12,358 nt of DNA from JAFAVZ01 sp036009105 (GCA_036009105.1 DASYMJ010000317.1:1-12358), one strand, 5' to 3'. Shown: positions 1 through 7,899, counted from the first letter of the stretch. The notes: generated by a model from the sequence alone, not told the origin. Translations and numbers: made by a program.

Positions 1-563
1 TGCGCCGTGACGCGCAGGCCGCTGCCGACATTGCGAATGGCCTGGTGGTGCGACGAGTTGACGTTGAGCTCGCCCGGGCCGACGATCTGGGCCAGCCGCG
101 TCCCATCCTCGATGTGCACCTCGTGCCGGGCCCGCTCTTCCGGGATGCTGGCGTGCTCGATCTCGGTCTCGTGCTGGGAGCCGATGTCCTGCAGCAGGGT
201 GCCGCCCGCCGCCACGTTCATCACCTGCAATCCGAGACAGATGCCGAGCGTGGGGATGCCCCGCTCGCGGGCGGCTTTGGCCAGCGAGAAGTCGTTCTGC
301 TGCCGCCTCGGGTCCATCGGCTCGACGGTCTCGTGTTTCGCCTCCCCGTAAGCGGCCGGATCGCAGTCGTCGCCGCCGGCGAGGAGGATTCCGTCCAGCT
401 GATCGGCCAGCTCGGCCGCGTTTTCGGGCTGGGGCGGGATCATTACCGGCACGGCGCCCGCCTTCCGCAGGGCTTCGGTATACGTGGTGAAAACGAACGC
501 ACCGTCGCGCTTGCCCGGCGTATGGCTGAGGTCGGATCCGATTCCGATGATGGGCTTGCTCAT
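1..563 (-). CDS. PuuD-like gamma-glutamyl hydrolase (peptidase C26, class I glutamine amidotransferase fold), 3' end missing
   Basis: The first 187 residues are visible; the C-terminus lies beyond the left edge. It starts MSKPIIGIGSDLSHTPGKRD, with an AGG-A ribosome site (571-574) seven bases before the ATG. The triad context is clear: nucleophile Cys109 in GIPTLGICLG, and NVNSSHHQA at 168-174, the histidine-rich segment typical of the PuuD/peptidase C26 branch. The family motif GICRG reads GICLG here. LLAGGDDCDP (60-69) matches the oxyanion-region glycine motif of gamma-glutamyl-gamma-aminobutyrate hydrolases. Such enzymes hydrolyse gamma-glutamyl amides in the cytoplasm, for example in putrescine catabolism. 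No other putrescine gene is nearby, so the substrate is open. The late Glu of the triad would fall outside the window. Confidence 0.88.
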   Translation of the reverse strand, partial: MSKPIIGIGSDLSHTPGKRDGAFVFTTYTEALRKAGAVPVMIPPQPENAAELADQLDGILLAGGDDCDPAAYGEAKHETVEPMDPRRQQNDFSLAKAARERGIPTLGICLGLQVMNVAAGGTLLQDIGSQHETEIEHASIPEERARHEVHIEDGTRLAQIVGPGELNVNSSHHQAIRNVGSGLRVTA

Positions 564-631
564 CCGGCTATCCTAGCGAAATTCATCGTGGTCCCCGGGC
601 GTTTTTTAACGCGTCTCCAATACAAATAACT

Positions 632-1594
632 ATGAATACGACACGCCGGGCCGTCTGCCTGCTCTCCTTCGCCCTGCTCGCCCCGACCTTGTCCTTGCAC
701 GCCGAGGACCACGGGACGGACGCTCTCCGCGCCGCGCCCGCCACGGGTACGCGGGTGAAGTTGCAAGCCGTTCCACCGTTCGTGGAGCGGCTGTTCGTGC
801 CGACCCTGCCGGAGACGTTGAATACGTTCACCGTGGCGGCGCAGGCGGTGGACGAGGTGCTGGAGGCGCCGGCCGGCTTCACCCTCGACCTGCACAACGG
901 CGGGCTCTCCATCGAGGCCCCCGCCGGCGAGGCTTCCGGCTACGCCCGCATCCGCCTGGGCGGCCGCGAAGTCACCCTGACGCTGGTCAATCTCATCCCC
1001 TCCGACCGGGTGCAGAACGGCGTGCTGGAGGGCTACCAGGTCGGCTCGTACCGCGAGCCGCTGAATGGCCTCCAGTCGTACTCCAGGCCGCCCGGCTTCA
1101 TGCGCCTGACGGCGGAAAACGGCGAGCTCCTGGTGTCGGACCACTACCGCCTGCGCGACTTCCAGTGCAAGCTGGACGGAGACTCGAAGTTCCTCATCCT
1201 GCGCACGGAGGCGCTGCTCAAGCTCGAGCTGCTCCAGCACGAGCTCGCCTCGCGCGGCGTCGAGTTCGAGCGCTTCACGATCATGTCCGGCTTCCGCACA
1301 CCGTACTACAACTCCCGCATCGGCAACGAGACGTCCTACTCCCGCCACCTCTACGGCGACGCCATGGACATCTACATCGACCGCAACGCGGACGGCAAAA
1401 TGGATGACATCAACAAGGACGGCCGCATCGACTCCGCCGACGCGAAGTACCTCCAGTCGGTAGCCGCCGGTCTGGACCAGTCGCCCGAATGGGGCTGGCT
1501 CAAAGGCGGCGCCGGCGTCTACGACGCGAACGCCGCCCACGGCCCGTACCTGCACGTGGATGCGAGGGGATACGTGGCACGGTGGGGGGTGTGA
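632..1594 (+). CDS. Secreted M15-type (DUF882/YcbK-like) zinc peptidase with EF-hand-like calcium loop
   Basis: This 320-residue protein has a clear signal peptide (TRR, then a hydrophobic stretch at about 7-21, likely cleavage after SLHA, residue 24). Residues about 40-145 are a beta-rich region I do not recognise. The catalytic domain is C-terminal: MSGFRTPYYN (218-227), the M15 signature SxHxxGxAxD at 237-246 (His239 and Asp246 as zinc ligands) and GPYLHVD with His308 as third ligand; GGAGVY...RWGV is typical of DUF882/YcbK proteins. The family cleaves or remodels peptidoglycan peptides in the periplasm. Between the zinc ligands sits an acidic insert (250-270) in which DINKDGRIDSAD is a canonical 12-residue EF-hand/dockerin loop. 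No Shine-Dalgarno is seen before the ATG, so it may be leaderless. It is divergent from the C26 hydrolase. Confidence 0.85.
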   Translation: MNTTRRAVCLLSFALLAPTLSLHAEDHGTDALRAAPATGTRVKLQAVPPFVERLFVPTLPETLNTFTVAAQAVDEVLEAPAGFTLDLHNGGLSIEAPAGEASGYARIRLGGREVTLTLVNLIPSDRVQNGVLEGYQVGSYREPLNGLQSYSRPPGFMRLTAENGELLVSDHYRLRDFQCKLDGDSKFLILRTEALLKLELLQHELASRGVEFERFTIMSGFRTPYYNSRIGNETSYSRHLYGDAMDIYIDRNADGKMDDINKDGRIDSADAKYLQSVAAGLDQSPEWGWLKGGAGVYDANAAHGPYLHVDARGYVARWGV

Positions 1595-1617
1595 GGGCGC
1601 AGGTGTACGATTCCCCC

Positions 1618-1824
1618 ATGCGCCAGATCCTCATCTATCCCGGCGAGGACAATTACTGGATCGCGGAGTGCCCCAGCCTTCCGGGCTGCATCACCCAGGA
1701 GACGACTCGCGAGGAAGCCGTCGCCAACGCGCGTGATGCCGTGAAGGAGTACATCGCGGCGCTCGAGGCTGATCACCTGCCGGTGCCTCCCGAGCACTTC
1801 GAAGCGATGGTCATCGCGGTGTGA
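1618..1824 (+). CDS. hicB: HicB-family antitoxin-like protein (solitary)
   Basis: The protein has 68 residues: MRQILIYPGEDNYWIAECPS, then LPGCITQETTREEAVANARD, then an AVKEYIAAL helix and LPVPPEHF. This is the partial RNase-H-like HicB fold, with the signature PSLPGC and the EEA...NA.EAI..Y helix. There is no added ribbon-helix-helix or HTH domain, so it is the short form. The start is uncertain. ATG 1618 matches how family members begin; GTG 1603 is in frame, adds five residues and has a GAGGG five bases upstream. It begins 23 bases after the peptidase stop. HicB normally neutralises the HicA mRNA interferase encoded next to it. Here the downstream hicA is only a remnant, so the gene is probably an orphan kept by chance or for another role. 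Confidence 0.8.
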   Translation: MRQILIYPGEDNYWIAECPSLPGCITQETTREEAVANARDAVKEYIAALEADHLPVPPEHFEAMVIAV

Positions 1825-1890
1825 GCAAGCTGCCGCGCGTTTTCGGGCCGCGAGTGTGAGCTGCGCTCGTAGCGCCACTGACCTTCCCGA
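1821..1890 (+). pseudogene. hicA: hicA toxin remnant (frameshifted, truncated)
   Basis: A GTG at 1821 overlaps the hicB stop (GTGA) and reads MSKLPRV, the usual HicA N-terminus. The frame then runs to a stop at 1857-1859 after 12 codons. Removing one T from the T-run at 1840-1843 lets the next bases read VSGREC, the conserved HicA continuation. Restoring one base within 1855-1860 gives CVAAL, again HicA-like (family pattern SGREC-V-AAL-AGF). After about 1875 the similarity fades, and by 1913 the histidine kinase gene on the other strand has begun. Only about the first third of a 60-75 residue HicA could be present, without the catalytic histidine that normally lies near residue 25-30. The end coordinate is approximate. 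The similarity is from memory of the family, but the three matching blocks in order and the GTGA overlap make chance unlikely. Confidence 0.68.
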
Positions 1891-1912
1891 GCTCCCTTGC
1901 ACGCCATGTCCC

Positions 1913-3232
1913 TCACCGCATCGGCAACGTCACCGTCGCCACGCACCCCCGCCCATCCGTCCGGTTCTCCAGCGTCAGCGTGCCGCCGTGGGCATCGGCG
2001 ATCTGGCGGCTGAGCACCAGGCCGATGCCGCTGCCAGCCGGCTTCGTGGTGAAGAAGGGGACGAAGAGGTTGGCCGTCGCGGCGAGGCCGAGGCCTTCGT
2101 CCATCACCTCGACCACCGCGTTCGGGCCGCGGGCGTGGCAGGCGAGGCGGACGGAGCCGCCCGTTTCCAGCGATGCGTCCACGGCGTTGCGCAGCAGGTT
2201 GATGAGGAGCTGTTCGAGCTGGTCGGCATCCGCTTCGATGGTGATGGGTGGGAAGGGGGCAACTGCAATGGGCAGGCGGGTTTCGAGCGCGGCCACGCGT
2301 TGCACGAGGGGAGCGAGTGCAACGAGCGTTTTGCGGGGCGAGGGAAGCTTGGCCAGCTGCGCGTAAGCGCGCATGAAACGCGTCAAGCCCTCGGCGCGTG
2401 AGGAGATGACGCGCATGCCGCTGGCGGCGTCGGTGCGCCAGTCATCGGGCAGAGGGTCGCGAGCGACGAGGCGAGCGGTCGACTCCGCGATCGACTGGAT
2501 GGGCGCGAGCGAGTTGTTCAGCTCGTGGCTGAGCACGCGCACGATGCGCTGCCAGGCCTGCGCCTCCTCCTCGCGCAACGCGCGGCTGATGTCGGCGATG
2601 AACAGCAGCCGGTGGGGCAGCCCCTTCTCGCGGAAGGTCGAGCGGCGCACGCTCCACCGTCCGGCGCCGCCGGGGAAGCGGCGGTCCACCGTCTCCGGCC
2701 CCTCGAGCAGATCGCCGAGGCCGATCTCCGCGGCGGCGGCACCGAGGAGGCGGGCGGAGGGGCGGCCGAGGAGGCGCTCGCCGGCGCGGTTCACGATGCG
2801 CAGGCGCTGCTCGGGATCGAAGGCGAAGATGGCCAGATCGATGTTCGCCAGCACCGCGCGCAAGAGCGCCGTCGCCTCGACCGCTTCCAGCTTGCGCTCC
2901 TCGATGGTCTGGCGCAGCGCGTCGAGCTCCTGCATCACCTCGCCGAGGACGTCGTCCGTGTCGAGGTCGCGCGGACGGAGCGTGTAGTCCTCCTCGCGCA
3001 GCGCGGAGATCAGGTTGGTCAGCGTCCGCAGCGGGTAGACCAGGCGCTCGTGCAGCAGATACGTCGCGATGAACAGCGAGAGGGCGGCGAAGAAGAGCAC
3101 CGTGCCGACGGCCTTCGACGATGCATTGGAGGTGTAGAGGAGGACCAGCGCCGCGGTGAGCATCGGCACGACGGCCGCCACGGCCGTCAACACCATGCGC
3201 GCCTCGAAGCGCAGGCGCCGGCGCTTCTTCAT
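1913..3232 (-). CDS. NtrY-like membrane sensor histidine kinase with PAS domain
   Basis: The protein has 439 residues. Two membrane segments (about 12-33 and 41-60) are joined by a very short loop, so no large periplasmic sensor exists. A HAMP-like linker (about 61-115) and a PAS domain (about 123-215) follow. The kinase core has the H-box VLSHELNNSLAPIQS with phospho-acceptor His236, the N-box LLINLLRNAVDAS (Asn345, Asn349), the G1 box MDEGLGL (378-382), an F-box-like FVPFFTTK and the G2 box GSGIGL (400-405). The HELNNSLAPIQ form is typical of NtrY-like kinases that pair with NtrC-type regulators. Its ATG overlaps the stop of the regulator gene by ATGA, so the two are translationally coupled and almost certainly cognate. 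The signal is probably sensed in or at the membrane or by PAS. Confidence 0.92.
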   Translation of the reverse strand: MKKRRRLRFEARMVLTAVAAVVPMLTAALVLLYTSNASSKAVGTVLFFAALSLFIATYLLHERLVYPLRTLTNLISALREEDYTLRPRDLDTDDVLGEVMQELDALRQTIEERKLEAVEATALLRAVLANIDLAIFAFDPEQRLRIVNRAGERLLGRPSARLLGAAAAEIGLGDLLEGPETVDRRFPGGAGRWSVRRSTFREKGLPHRLLFIADISRALREEEAQAWQRIVRVLSHELNNSLAPIQSIAESTARLVARDPLPDDWRTDAASGMRVISSRAEGLTRFMRAYAQLAKLPSPRKTLVALAPLVQRVAALETRLPIAVAPFPPITIEADADQLEQLLINLLRNAVDASLETGGSVRLACHARGPNAVVEVMDEGLGLAATANLFVPFFTTKPAGSGIGLVLSRQIADAHGGTLTLENRTDGRGCVATVTLPMR

Positions 3233-4560
3233 AGCCCGTAGCGCTGGATGCGGCGATACAGGGCGCTGCGGCTCAACCCCAGCGCCCCGGCCGCGCGGCT
3301 GACGTTCCCCTCAAAGCGCGTCAGCGCCTTGCGGATGAGCAGCGCCTCGACCTCCTCCAGGCTCATGTCATCCATTCTCTGCTCGACCGGCGCCTGGAGT
3401 CCAAGGTCGGCGCGGGCGATGGTCGAGCCGGCGGACATCAGCACCGCGCGCTCCACCACGTGCTCCAGCTCCCGCACGTTGCCCGGCCAGCCGTGCTCCA
3501 GCAGCGCCTTCATGGCCGGCGCGTCGAAGCCGCTGAGGCTCTTCCGATAGCGGGCGGCATGCTGGCGCAGTACGCGGCCGGCCAGGAGCGGGATGTCTTC
3601 CCGCCGCTCGCGCAGAGGCGGCAGGCGGATCTCCACCGTGTTGATGCGGAAGAGCAGATCCTGGCGGAAGCGGCCGGCCTGCACGTCATCCTCCAATGAT
3701 GCATTGGTGGCGGAGATCAGCCGCACATCGGCGCGGCGGGTCTGGGAGGAGCCGACGCGCTCGAACTCGCCGCTCTCCACCACCCGGAGCAGCTTCGCCT
3801 GTTGCGCGGGCGGCACGTTCGCGATCTCGTCGAGGAAGAGCGTGCCGCCGTCCGCGAGCTCGAAGCGGCCGACGCGATCCGTCTTCGCGTCGGTGAACGC
3901 GCCGCGGACGTGGCCGAACAGCTCGCTCTCGAACACGCTCTCCGCGAGGCCGCCGGCGTTCACCGCGACCATCGGCTTGGAGGCGCGCCGCGACGCGGAA
4001 TGGATCGCGCGCGCCACGACGCCCTTGCCGGTGCCGTTCTCGCCGCGGACCAGCACGTTCGCGTCGGACGGCGCCACGCGGCGGATGATCTCCACCACGC
4101 TCTTCATGGAAGGCGCCTCGGCCACGAAGTCGAGCGCGTCGCCGGCCAGGGAGCGCTCCAGGTCGCGCGAGCGGCGCAACGCGCGGCCGAGGTCGAGCTG
4201 ATTGCGGACGATGGCCAGCAGGCGCGCGTTGTCCCACGGCTTCTGCACGAAGTCGCGCCCGCCGCGGCGCATCGCGTCGACCACGAGGTCGATGGTCGCC
4301 CACGCGGTCATCACGACCACCGGCAGCGTCGCATCGTAAGCATGCAACTGCTCGAGCAGGTCGAGCCCCTCGGCCCCGGAAGTCGTGTCGCGGCTGTAAT
4401 TGAGGTCCACCAGGACGAGGTCGAACTCGCGGGCGCCGACGGCGCGGATGACGGCGGCCGGCGACGACGCCGTCTCGACGGTGAGGCCCTCCGGCTTGAG
4501 CAGGAGCCGGAGGGCTTCGAGGACGTCGGGCTGGTCGTCGGCGATGAGGACGGTCGGCAT
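3229..4560 (-). CDS. NtrC-family sigma54-dependent response regulator
   Basis: The 443 residues fall into three parts. The receiver (1-120) has acidic Asp8/Asp9, phospho-acceptor Asp52 in LVLVDLNY, Thr85 and Lys107. The AAA+ domain (about 145-375) has Walker A GENGTGKG (173-180), Walker B GGTLFLDEIAN (Asp244, Glu245) and the sigma54-contact loop at 220-225. That loop reads GAFTDA, not the consensus GAFTGA. A Fis-type HTH closes the protein (GNVSRAAGALGLSRSALYRR, about 418-437). On phosphorylation such proteins oligomerise and remodel the sigma54 closed complex. It lies downstream of the efflux genes and upstream of its kinase in one minus-strand run, so it probably controls the adaptor-ATPase-permease genes. 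The 145-bp gap to the permease is filled by a repeat element, and no promoter of its own is evident. Confidence 0.93.
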   Translation of the reverse strand: MPTVLIADDQPDVLEALRLLLKPEGLTVETASSPAAVIRAVGAREFDLVLVDLNYSRDTTSGAEGLDLLEQLHAYDATLPVVVMTAWATIDLVVDAMRRGGRDFVQKPWDNARLLAIVRNQLDLGRALRRSRDLERSLAGDALDFVAEAPSMKSVVEIIRRVAPSDANVLVRGENGTGKGVVARAIHSASRRASKPMVAVNAGGLAESVFESELFGHVRGAFTDAKTDRVGRFELADGGTLFLDEIANVPPAQQAKLLRVVESGEFERVGSSQTRRADVRLISATNASLEDDVQAGRFRQDLLFRINTVEIRLPPLRERREDIPLLAGRVLRQHAARYRKSLSGFDAPAMKALLEHGWPGNVRELEHVVERAVLMSAGSTIARADLGLQAPVEQRMDDMSLEEVEALLIRKALTRFEGNVSRAAGALGLSRSALYRRIQRYGL

Positions 4561-4574
4561 CAGCAGGACTCTAC

Positions 4575-4707
4575 AATGTAGGGCCGGCTCTCAGCCGGCC
4601 CCATGGTGGCGGAACGGATATGCGGCGGTTGGGCCGGCTGAGAGCCGGTCTCATGGTGGCGGAACGGATATGCGGCGGTTGGGCCGGCTGAGAGCCGGCC
4701 CTACATT
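4575..4707. repeat. 133-bp inverted-repeat element (MITE/REP-like) with internal 50-bp direct repeat
   Basis: The ends 4575-4601 and 4681-4707 are 27-bp perfect inverted copies. Each contains a small hairpin (GCCGGCT-GAG-AGCCGGC). Inside, the segment beginning CATGGTGGCGG is present twice at exact 50-bp spacing (4602-4648 and 4652-4698, identical over 47 bp, one difference just after). The right end enters the TAA stop of the permease gene (4706-4708). No ORF that looks coding is inside and no target-site duplication is evident. The structure resembles a non-autonomous mobile element or a BIME-like REP cluster. It may also act as an mRNA-stability or attenuation structure between the permease and regulator genes. 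Confidence 0.85.
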
Positions 4708-7138
4708 AGTCGTAGCGGATCGCCACCAGCGGATCGACGCGCGCCGCGCGGCGGGCCGGCACCCAGCTGGCGACGAGCGCCACGGCGGCGATGGTGATGC
4801 AGATCGCGGCGAAGGTCGCGGGGTCGCTCGCGCCGACGCCGAAGAGCAGCGTCGACATCAACCGCGTAGCGGCCAGGGCCGCGCCGACGCCCACCACCAC
4901 GCCGATACCGACCAGCTTCAGCGCGTTGCCGACGATCAGGCGGAAGACGTCCGCCGTGCCGGCGCCGAGGGCCATGCGGATGCCGATCTCGGAGGTCCGC
5001 TGGGTCACCGTGTACGACATCAGGCTGTAGATGCCGACCGCGGCGAGGATCAGCGCGAGCGCGGAGAGCACGCCGAGAAGGATCATGTTGAAGCGGCGGG
5101 TGGCGAGCGACTGGCCGCGCACGTCGGCCATGGTGCGGACATCCAGAACGGGCTGCTCGTGATCGATCTGCCGCACTACGCCGCGTAGAGTCGGTCCAAT
5201 GGTCGCGGCGTTCGCGGTCTGGACGATGTAGTGCATGTGCCGCTGCGGATGCTGGCGCACGGCGAGGTAGAGCATCGGCGCCGGATCGCGGGTCAGGTCG
5301 TGGTAGTGGACGTCGCCCACCACGCCGATGATCTCGTGCTCCTGATCGCCTTCATCCGAGCGCAGGAGGAGCTTGCGGCCGATCGGGTTCTGGTTGGCGA
5401 ACCAGCGGCGGGCGAACGTCTCGTTGACCATGATGACGAACGGCGTGTTCGTCAGGTCGCGATTGCTCACGTCCCGTCCGCGAAGCAGGGGGATGGACAT
5501 GGTGCGGAAGTAGTCGGGCGTGACTACGGAGGTCGTCGCGCTCGGCTCCTGGCCCAGGGGAGGGGGAGGCTGGCCGATGATCTGGAAGGCCCAGGTCCGC
5601 TCGTTCCGGTCGAGCGGCAGCATGTCCACGGCACCGGCCGAACGGACGCCGGGCAGCCGGCGCATCGCATCGACGACGCGCATCGTGTAGGCGTCCTCTT
5701 TCGCCGGCGTGTCGTACACCGCCTGGCGCGCCGAAACCTCGACCAATGCAGTGCTTTGGAAGTCGAAGCCGGGGTTGACGCCGGTCACCCGCATGAAGCT
5801 GCGCAGGAGCAGTCCGGCACCGACCAGGAGCACCAGGGAGAGGGCGATGGCCGCGGTCACGAGGATGTTGCGGATGCGGTTGCGCACCTTCCCTTCCGTC
5901 GAGCCGCGCGTCCCTTCCTTGAGCGTCTCGTTCAGGTTCGTCTTCGAGGCGGCGAGCGCCGGCGCGAGGCCGAAGACCACGCCGGTCAGCACCGAGAGGG
6001 CGAGGGTGAAGGCGAGCACGCCGAGGTCGAGAGAGATGGTATCGAGGCGCGGGATCTCCGCCGGCGCGAACGCCTTGAGCACCTCGAGGCCCCACGAGGC
6101 GAGGAGCACGCCGCACGCGCCGGCGATCACCGCCAGGAGCACGCTCTCCACCAGCAACTGCACCACGATGCGGCCGCGCGTGGCGCCGACCGCGGAACGG
6201 ATGGCGATCTCCCGGCGCCGTCCCGCGGCGCGCGCGAGCAGCAGGTTCGCCACGTTCGCGCAGCCGATCAGCAGCACCAGCGCGACGGCGCCTAGCAGAA
6301 GGAGCAGCGCGGGGCGAACTCCCTCTACCAGCTGTTCATGAAACGGGACGATGTGATAGCGGAAGCCGGTCGCCTCCGCCGGATACAGCGCCTCGATCCG
6401 CCGCCCCAGCACCTCCGCCTCGGCGCGAGCCTGGTCGATGGTCGCGCCGTCCTTCAAACGGGCCAGCGCCTCGATGAAGAGCGCATCGCGATGGCTGAGG
6501 TCCACGGCATCCATCTCCGCGTGGAACGGCGTCCAGAAGTCGTGGCAGTCGGCCTCGATGGGGAAGACGAAGCCCTGCGGCATCACCCCGACGATGGTGC
6601 GGCGCTTGTTGCCGGTGCCGAAACGGATCACCCGGCCGACGACGGTTGGATCGCGGTGGAAGATGCGCTGCCAGGTGTCGTAGCTGAGCAGGATCAGCGG
6701 CGGAGCGCCCGCCCGGTCGTCGGCCGGCGTGAACGTGCGGCCGAGGAGCGGCTTCGCGCGCAGCACGCGGAACATGTCGGTGGAGAGCAGCGAGCCGGTG
6801 GCGTGCACCGGCTCGTCGCCTTCCCAGAAGAAGCTGGAGGTGCGCACCCAGACCCCGACCGAGTCGAGCGACCTGGACTGGGTGCGGAGGTCCTCGATGT
6901 TGGGATGGGAGAGCACGGGGTCAATGCTGCCGTTGATGGTGTTCTGCGTCGAGACGCGGAGGATCTGCTCCGGCTTGTCGAACGGCAGCGGCCGGAGAAG
7001 GATGGCGTTCACGACGGTGAAGATGGCCGTGTTCGCGCCGAGGGCGAAGGCGAGGGTGAGGATGGCCACGACGGTGAAGGCGCGGTCGCGCGCCATCGTG
7101 CGGACGCCGTAACGGAGGTCTTGCAGGAGTGCGGTCAT
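4706..7138 (-). CDS. MacB/FtsX-type ABC transporter permease (ADOP-like, 8 TM)
   Basis: The protein has 810 residues. It opens with LLQDLRYGVRTMARDRAFTV, the hallmark start of the large acidobacterial-type permeases. TM1 (about 21-46) is followed by a MacB-like periplasmic domain (about 50-270). A first FtsX block has TMs near 276-303, 324-350 and 372-397. A fifth TM (424-447), a second periplasmic domain (about 460-680) and a second FtsX block (TMs near 684-709, 735-765 and 774-795) follow. The protein ends with the usual PARRAARVDPLVAIRYD. It has no ATPase domain of its own, but an ATPase gene ends 13 bp upstream, so unlike 'orphan' members it has a partner. With the adaptor it should form a MacAB-like exporter for drugs, peptides or lipids, driven mechanically from the cytoplasm. 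Its stop codon overlaps the repeat element. Confidence 0.94.
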   Translation of the reverse strand: MTALLQDLRYGVRTMARDRAFTVVAILTLAFALGANTAIFTVVNAILLRPLPFDKPEQILRVSTQNTINGSIDPVLSHPNIEDLRTQSRSLDSVGVWVRTSSFFWEGDEPVHATGSLLSTDMFRVLRAKPLLGRTFTPADDRAGAPPLILLSYDTWQRIFHRDPTVVGRVIRFGTGNKRRTIVGVMPQGFVFPIEADCHDFWTPFHAEMDAVDLSHRDALFIEALARLKDGATIDQARAEAEVLGRRIEALYPAEATGFRYHIVPFHEQLVEGVRPALLLLLGAVALVLLIGCANVANLLLARAAGRRREIAIRSAVGATRGRIVVQLLVESVLLAVIAGACGVLLASWGLEVLKAFAPAEIPRLDTISLDLGVLAFTLALSVLTGVVFGLAPALAASKTNLNETLKEGTRGSTEGKVRNRIRNILVTAAIALSLVLLVGAGLLLRSFMRVTGVNPGFDFQSTALVEVSARQAVYDTPAKEDAYTMRVVDAMRRLPGVRSAGAVDMLPLDRNERTWAFQIIGQPPPPLGQEPSATTSVVTPDYFRTMSIPLLRGRDVSNRDLTNTPFVIMVNETFARRWFANQNPIGRKLLLRSDEGDQEHEIIGVVGDVHYHDLTRDPAPMLYLAVRQHPQRHMHYIVQTANAATIGPTLRGVVRQIDHEQPVLDVRTMADVRGQSLATRRFNMILLGVLSALALILAAVGIYSLMSYTVTQRTSEIGIRMALGAGTADVFRLIVGNALKLVGIGVVVGVGAALAATRLMSTLLFGVGASDPATFAAICITIAAVALVASWVPARRAARVDPLVAIRYD

Positions 7139-7151
7139 GATTGGGAATCCG

Positions 7152-7883
7152 TCAGGCGATGGCGAACCCGCTGTCGGCGAGCTGCTCCTCGGCGTAACGC
7201 TCGTGCGTCTCCTCCACCACCCGGCCGTCGAAGAGGTGCACCGTGCGGTCGGCGTAGCGCGTGAAGCGCGGGTCGTGGGTGACCATGCAGATGGTGGAGC
7301 CGGCCCCGTGCAGCTCGCGCAGCAGGTCCATCACCGCCTCGCCGTTCTTCGAGTCGAGGTTGCCGGTCGGCTCGTCGGCCAGGAGGATGGCCGGCTCGCC
7401 GGCCAGCGCGCGCGCCACGGCGACGCGCTGCTGCTGGCCGCCGGAGAGCTGCGAGGGGTAGTGCTTGGCGCGATGCATCATGCCGACGCGCCCGAGCGCT
7501 TCTTCCACCCGGCGCTTGCGCTCCGCCGGGGCGAGCTTGCGGTAGCCGAGCGGCAGCTCGACGTTCTCCGCCACGGTGAGGTCGCCGATGAGGTTGAAGG
7601 CCTGGAAGATGAAGCCGATCTGCCGGTTGCGGATGCGCGCCCGGTCGGCCAGGTTCAGCGCCTCCACGTGCTCGCCGGCCAGCGTGTACTGGCCGGAAGT
7701 CGGCGCGTCGAGGAGCCCGAGGATGGAGAGGAGCGTCGACTTGCCGCAGCCGGAGGGGCCGGCGATGGAAACGTACTCGCCGCGGCGGATCTCCAGGTGG
7801 ATGTTGGTTAGCGCGTGCGTCTCCAGCTCGTCGGTGTAGAAGACCTTGTTCACGGATTGGAGGTGGATGAGGGATTCGGTCAT
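7152..7883 (-). CDS. MacB/LolD-type ABC transporter ATPase
   Basis: This 243-residue nucleotide-binding subunit is complete. Walker A is GPSGCGKST (42-50), the Q-loop is at Gln94 (IFQAFNLIG), the signature is LSGGQQQR (146-153), Walker B is ILLADEP (Asp170, Glu171), the D-loop is GNLDS and the switch is His203 (VTHDPR). The length and the NLIGDLTVAENVELPL stretch are typical of the LolD/MacB/FtsE group, which powers transmembrane conformational signalling to periplasmic partners. A strong AAAGGAG (7889-7895 on the minus strand) lies five bases before the ATG. The permease gene follows after 13 bp. The 74-bp gap to the adaptor gene holds an inverted repeat. Confidence 0.95.
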   Translation of the reverse strand: MTESLIHLQSVNKVFYTDELETHALTNIHLEIRRGEYVSIAGPSGCGKSTLLSILGLLDAPTSGQYTLAGEHVEALNLADRARIRNRQIGFIFQAFNLIGDLTVAENVELPLGYRKLAPAERKRRVEEALGRVGMMHRAKHYPSQLSGGQQQRVAVARALAGEPAILLADEPTGNLDSKNGEAVMDLLRELHGAGSTICMVTHDPRFTRYADRTVHLFDGRVVEETHERYAEEQLADSGFAIA

Positions 7884-7899
7884 GGCTTCTCCTTTGGGG

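Noticed and set aside
599..612. GCGTT-TTTT-AACGC inverted repeat between the first two genes
   Set aside because: The arms are only five bases, in a short divergent gap. It could be an operator, but is too short to claim.
560..1555. A 331-codon open frame on the minus strand, opposite the M15 peptidase
   Set aside because: The plus strand has a signal peptide and zinc motifs. The minus frame has only Val/Gln/Arg-rich low-complexity sequence.
1863..1875. GCGCT-CGT-AGCGC mini-hairpin as a terminator for hicB or the histidine kinase
   Set aside because: It has a five-base stem and no T-run in either direction, and overlaps the hicA remnant. Such stems are common by chance in GC-rich sequence.
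4561..4705. Separate promoter for the response regulator and kinase within the repeat element
   Set aside because: No -24/-12 pair and no convincing -35/-10 could be seen on the minus strand. Read-through from the permease is simpler.
4575..4707. CRISPR array, suggested by repeats at 50-bp period
   Set aside because: There are only two direct copies, almost no unique spacer between them, inverted ends and no cas genes.
5231..6295. A 354-codon open frame on the plus strand, antisense to the permease
   Set aside because: It is Arg/Gly/Glu/His-rich with no recognisable domain and lies entirely opposite a well-supported permease gene. Long antisense frames are expected in DNA this GC-rich.
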